From positions 1 to 7,569 of the forward strand of contig JAFYRZ010000166.1 in NCBI GenBank assembly GCA_017546745.1: 7,569 nt of DNA. Reading direction: 5' to 3'. Positions 4,934 to 7,569 of the stretch are shown here, in pieces. The first letter of the stretch is position 1, and each line of letters opens with the position of its first letter. The position numbers and the translations under genes were made by a program. The notes beneath the pieces are model-generated. The model was not told the origin of the DNA. It worked only from the letters and a program-made list of their open reading frames with translations, and made no database searches. This DNA is from Clostridia bacterium. GTDB lineage: Bacteria; Bacillota_A; Clostridia; Oscillospirales; CAG-272.

Positions 4934-6937
4934 ATGTCTGAAAAAACCCAGAAGAAAACCGAATATAACAACCAAAGTATTAAAAGTCTTAAGGGTGCAG
5001 ACCGTGTAAGAAAGCGTCCTGCCGTTATCTTCGGCTCCGACGATCTTGCCGGCTGTCAGCACTCGTTTATCGAGATACTTGCTAACTCGGTAGACGAGGC
5101 GCGCGAGGGCTACGGTGATAAGATCATCGTAAAAAAATATCTCGACCTTTCGATAGAGGTAGAGGACTTCGGCCGCGGAGTTCCCCTCGGATATAACGAA
5201 AAAGAGAAGCGCTGGAACTGGGAGCTTGTATTCTGTGAGCTTTATGCCGGAGGTAAATACGATAACAATAACGGAAATTCGGCTTACGAGTTTTCGCTCG
5301 GTCTTAACGGTCTCGGTGCTACTGCAACGCAGTATTCCTCCGAGTATATGAGCGTTAAGTCGTATAACGGAAAAACTCTTTCCGAGATGAACTTTAAAGC
5401 CGGAAACCCGGTGGGAGAGCTTTCTGTCACCGATCTTAAGCCCGGCGGAAAGCGCCGCGGAACTATTATCAAGTGGCGCCCCGACCTTAAGGTCTTTAAG
5501 GAAATAGATATTCCCGTAGAATTCCTTGCGAATACCATGCACATGCAGGCGGTGGTTAACGGCGGTATAAAGTTCCTTCTTTACGTCGAGACCTCAAAGG
5601 GTAAATTCGAGGAGACCGAGTTCTATTTTGAGAACGGTATCTCCGACTATATAACTCAGGTGACCGATGGCGTTTCTATGACCGCTCCCGTCATCTGGAG
5701 GATAGAGACAAAGGGCCGCGACAGAGATGATCTTCCCGAGTATAAGCTTCGTGCAGAGATCGCCTTTTGCTTTGCACAAAAGGGTAAGGCTGAATATTAT
5801 CACAACGCATCGCACCTTGAGCACGAGGGCGCGCCCGATAAGGCTGTAAAGAATGCGTTTACCTTTGCGATCGATAAGTACATAAAGTCGCAGAATAAGT
5901 ACGGTAAAAAGGAAACTAAGATATCCTACGACGATATTGCGGATAACCTTGCCATAATCATCAACAGCGAATCAACGCAGACCTCTTACGCAAACCAGAC
6001 GAAAAAGGCGATAACTAATGCCTTTATCCAAAAGGCTCTTACCGATTTTCTTAAGACGAATCTTGAAATATACCTTACCGAAAATCAGTCGAGCGCAAAC
6101 GAGATAATCAATCAGGTTCTCATCAATATGAGAGCGCGCGAGAAGGCAGACGAGATCAAGATAAACGTTAAGAAAACTCTCGGCTCGGGCGGCGTTATGG
6201 ACGTTGCAAACAGAGTAGAGAAGTTCGTTCCCTGCAGGTCTAAGGACCCCGAGGAAAGAGAGCTTTATATAGTTGAGGGAGATTCGGCTATGTCGAGCTG
6301 TAAGCTTGGAAGAAATGCCGATTTCCAGGCAATAATACCGGTAAGAGGTAAAACTCTTAACTGTATGAAGAGCACCTACGAGAAGATATTCGCGAGCGAA
6401 ATTATCGTAAATCTTCTTAAGGTCATCGGCTGCGGCGCAGAGGTGAAGTCCAAGAAAAACAACGATATTTCCACCTTTGATTACAAAAATATGAAGTGGA
6501 ATAAGATCATAATCTGTACCGATGCAGACGAGGACGGATTCCAGATTAGAACCCTTCTTTTGACCCTATTTTATAGACTCCTTCCGACCCTTATCGAGAA
6601 GGGAAAGATCTTTATTGCAGAGTCGCCCCTCTTTGAGATCACCTGCGGACACGACACGTATTTTGCCTATAACGAGCAGGAAAAGGCAGAGATTTTAGCC
6701 AAGCTCGGAACGAAAAAATACACGCTCCAGAGATCCAAGGGACTTGGTGAAAACGAGCCGGATATGATGTGGAGAACGACGATGTCGCCCGAAACGAGAA
6801 GGCTTTTTGCCGTAAGCCCCGAGGACGCGGAAAAGACAGAAAGAATGTTTGACGTGCTTCTCGGTGACGCTCTTTCAGAGAGAAAGAAATTCATTTCTGA
6901 TTTTGGTCATCTTTATATCAAAGACGCAGATATTTAA
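4934..6937 (+). CDS. parE: type IIA DNA topoisomerase B subunit (ParE/GyrB-like), divergent
   Basis: A complete 667-residue ATPase subunit that would work with a ParC/GyrA partner to pass DNA strands. The GHKL ATPase domain has EILANSVDEA (E47, N51, D54), DFGRGVP (78-84), YAGGKYD (104-110), GLNGLGA (123-129) and GT (176-177). The QTK loop lysine is K357. The Toprim domain has EGDSA (E448), TDADEDG (D530, D532, D534) and the SKGLGE motif (601-606). The length fits ParE. Unusual are the Phe where most homologues have Asn in DNGRGIP, GLNGLG for GLHGVG, and EGDSAMSSCKLGR for EGDSAGGSAKQGR. By local alignment, Tyr144 occupies the place of the novobiocin-contacting arginine (R136 of E. coli GyrB). 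The start ATG 4934 has GGGAGGG six nt upstream. No parC follows, since gpmI is next. ParE rather than GyrB is favoured by length and by absence of recF/gyrA neighbours, but is not proven. Confidence 0.88.
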   Translation: MSEKTQKKTEYNNQSIKSLKGADRVRKRPAVIFGSDDLAGCQHSFIEILANSVDEAREGYGDKIIVKKYLDLSIEVEDFGRGVPLGYNEKEKRWNWELVFCELYAGGKYDNNNGNSAYEFSLGLNGLGATATQYSSEYMSVKSYNGKTLSEMNFKAGNPVGELSVTDLKPGGKRRGTIIKWRPDLKVFKEIDIPVEFLANTMHMQAVVNGGIKFLLYVETSKGKFEETEFYFENGISDYITQVTDGVSMTAPVIWRIETKGRDRDDLPEYKLRAEIAFCFAQKGKAEYYHNASHLEHEGAPDKAVKNAFTFAIDKYIKSQNKYGKKETKISYDDIADNLAIIINSESTQTSYANQTKKAITNAFIQKALTDFLKTNLEIYLTENQSSANEIINQVLINMRAREKADEIKINVKKTLGSGGVMDVANRVEKFVPCRSKDPEERELYIVEGDSAMSSCKLGRNADFQAIIPVRGKTLNCMKSTYEKIFASEIIVNLLKVIGCGAEVKSKKNNDISTFDYKNMKWNKIIICTDADEDGFQIRTLLLTLFYRLLPTLIEKGKIFIAESPLFEITCGHDTYFAYNEQEKAEILAKLGTKKYTLQRSKGLGENEPDMMWRTTMSPETRRLFAVSPEDAEKTERMFDVLLGDALSERKKFISDFGHLYIKDADI

Positions 6938-6975
6938 CAAAAACAAGTAATAAAACAAAGCAGAAAGGCTTGAAT

Positions 6976-7569
6976 ATGATAAAGTTAGAAAAATCAAACA
7001 AATTTTCGGGCGTAAAAGGTCCGCTTCTTACTATCGTTATGGACGGTGTTGGTATCGCTCCCGATAACGGCGCAAACGCTGTTGCGGCTGCAAATACCCC
7101 CACTCTTGACCGTATTATGAAGAACTATCCTACCCTTTCTATCAAGGCTCACGGAACCGCAGTAGGACTCCCTGCAGACGACGATATGGGTAACTCCGAG
7201 GTCGGTCATAACGCGCTCGGATCGGGTCAGGTTTTTGCGCAGGGCGCAAAGCTCGTTTCTCAGTCTATCGAGACCGGTAAGCTCTTCGCTTCCGCAACAT
7301 GGGGCGAGCTTGTTGGCGGCGTTAAGGCAAACGCATCTACCCTTCATTTTATCGGTCTTTTCTCGGACGGAAACGTTCACTCTCACATCGATCACCTTAA
7401 GGCTCTTATCGAGGGTGCTAAGCGTGACGGAGTAAGCAAGGTAAGAATTCACATCCTCCTTGACGGCCGTGACGTTGGTGAGACCAGCGCGCTCGATTAC
7501 GTCGTTCCCTTTGAGGAGTATCTTGATTCGGTTCGTTCCGATTCCTTTGATATCGCTATCGCATCCGGC
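6976..7569 (+). CDS. gpmI: 2,3-bisphosphoglycerate-independent phosphoglycerate mutase, N-terminal part
   Basis: The first 198 codons of an open frame that continues past the right edge. The enzyme interconverts 3- and 2-phosphoglycerate in glycolysis using two manganese ions and a phosphoserine intermediate. Visible are metal ligand D23 in the first strand (IVMDGVG), the nucleophile S74 in MGNSEVGHN, GLFSDGNVHSH (127-137, H135) and DGRD (163-166). These match the N-terminal metal half and the inserted phosphotransferase domain; the remaining ligands lie outside. About 500-560 residues would be expected in full. The start ATG 6976 has a modest AGAAAGG site seven nt upstream and lies 38 bp after the topoisomerase stop, with no terminator between, so co-transcription is likely. 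The opening motif MDGVG differs from the usual LDGWG. Confidence 0.95.
   Translation, partial: MIKLEKSNKFSGVKGPLLTIVMDGVGIAPDNGANAVAAANTPTLDRIMKNYPTLSIKAHGTAVGLPADDDMGNSEVGHNALGSGQVFAQGAKLVSQSIETGKLFASATWGELVGGVKANASTLHFIGLFSDGNVHSHIDHLKALIEGAKRDGVSKVRIHILLDGRDVGETSALDYVVPFEEYLDSVRSDSFDIAIASG

Noticed and set aside
4892..5542. A 216-codon minus-strand open frame overlapping the topoisomerase start and its promoter
   Set aside because: It is antisense to the conserved ATPase domain of the ParE-like protein and its translation matches nothing recognisable.
6938..6975. Terminator or separate promoter between the topoisomerase gene and gpmI
   Set aside because: The 38-bp gap is A-rich with no stem-loop and no recognisable -35/-10 pair, so co-transcription is the simpler reading.
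6994..7452. A 152-codon minus-strand open frame opposite gpmI
   Set aside because: The plus strand carries the phosphoserine and metal motifs of phosphoglycerate mutase, so this frame is a shadow.

Overview
The window looks like a chromosomal segment of an obligately anaerobic, fermentative Firmicute of class Clostridia, most likely an Oscillospiraceae/Ruminococcaceae-type gut or rumen bacterium. The evidence is a [FeFe]-hydrogenase-associated redox gene cluster, purine-rich Shine-Dalgarno sites (AGGAGG, GGAGGG), sigma-A promoters with consensus boxes and 17-bp spacers, and intermediate GC. The taxonomic call is an inference from gene content and style; nothing in the window is a species marker. 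Almost every base is accounted for by genes. The only intergenic spaces over 100 bp (4105-4234 and 4790-4933) hold promoters. No RNA genes, mobile elements, CRISPR arrays or convincing terminators were seen.

Left part (1-4185, minus strand, transcribed right to left): one tight operon of seven genes behind a single strong promoter (4157-4185). In transcription order it encodes a NuoE/HydC-like [2Fe-2S] subunit, a small DRTGG-type protein, an RsbW/RsbT-like GHKL ATPase, a sensor-type [FeFe]-hydrogenase homologue, a second DRTGG-type protein, a PHP-family phosphoesterase, and a GHKL ATPase that runs off the left edge. Gaps are 23 bp or less, and there are two ATGA overlaps and one 20-bp overlap, so translation is probably coupled. 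In known clostridial genomes such clusters usually continue into a NuoF-like subunit and a catalytic HydA, which would lie to the left of this window. My reading is that the cluster combines an electron-transfer subunit with a redox or H2-sensing branch. The catalytic hydrogenase would interconvert NADH/ferredoxin and H2, while the HydS-like protein reports redox state to the two ATPases, the DRTGG proteins and the PHP enzyme. The signalling output is unknown.

Middle (4235-4789, minus strand): a YfcE-type metallophosphodiesterase with its own promoter, back to back with the promoter of the next gene.

Right part (4934-7569, plus strand): a divergent type IIA topoisomerase B subunit (ParE/GyrB-like) with all major catalytic motifs but several unusual substitutions. 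It is followed 38 bp later by the 5' third of a cofactor-independent phosphoglycerate mutase (gpmI), cut by the right edge. No parC/gyrA lies between them.

The most interesting material is the hydrogenase-associated signalling cassette. It has a sensor-like hydrogenase lacking both the usual proton-relay cysteine and a PAS output domain, two DRTGG paralogues that align without gaps and share a pair of cysteines, and two GHKL ATPases without visible partners. A palindrome also lies in the operon leader.
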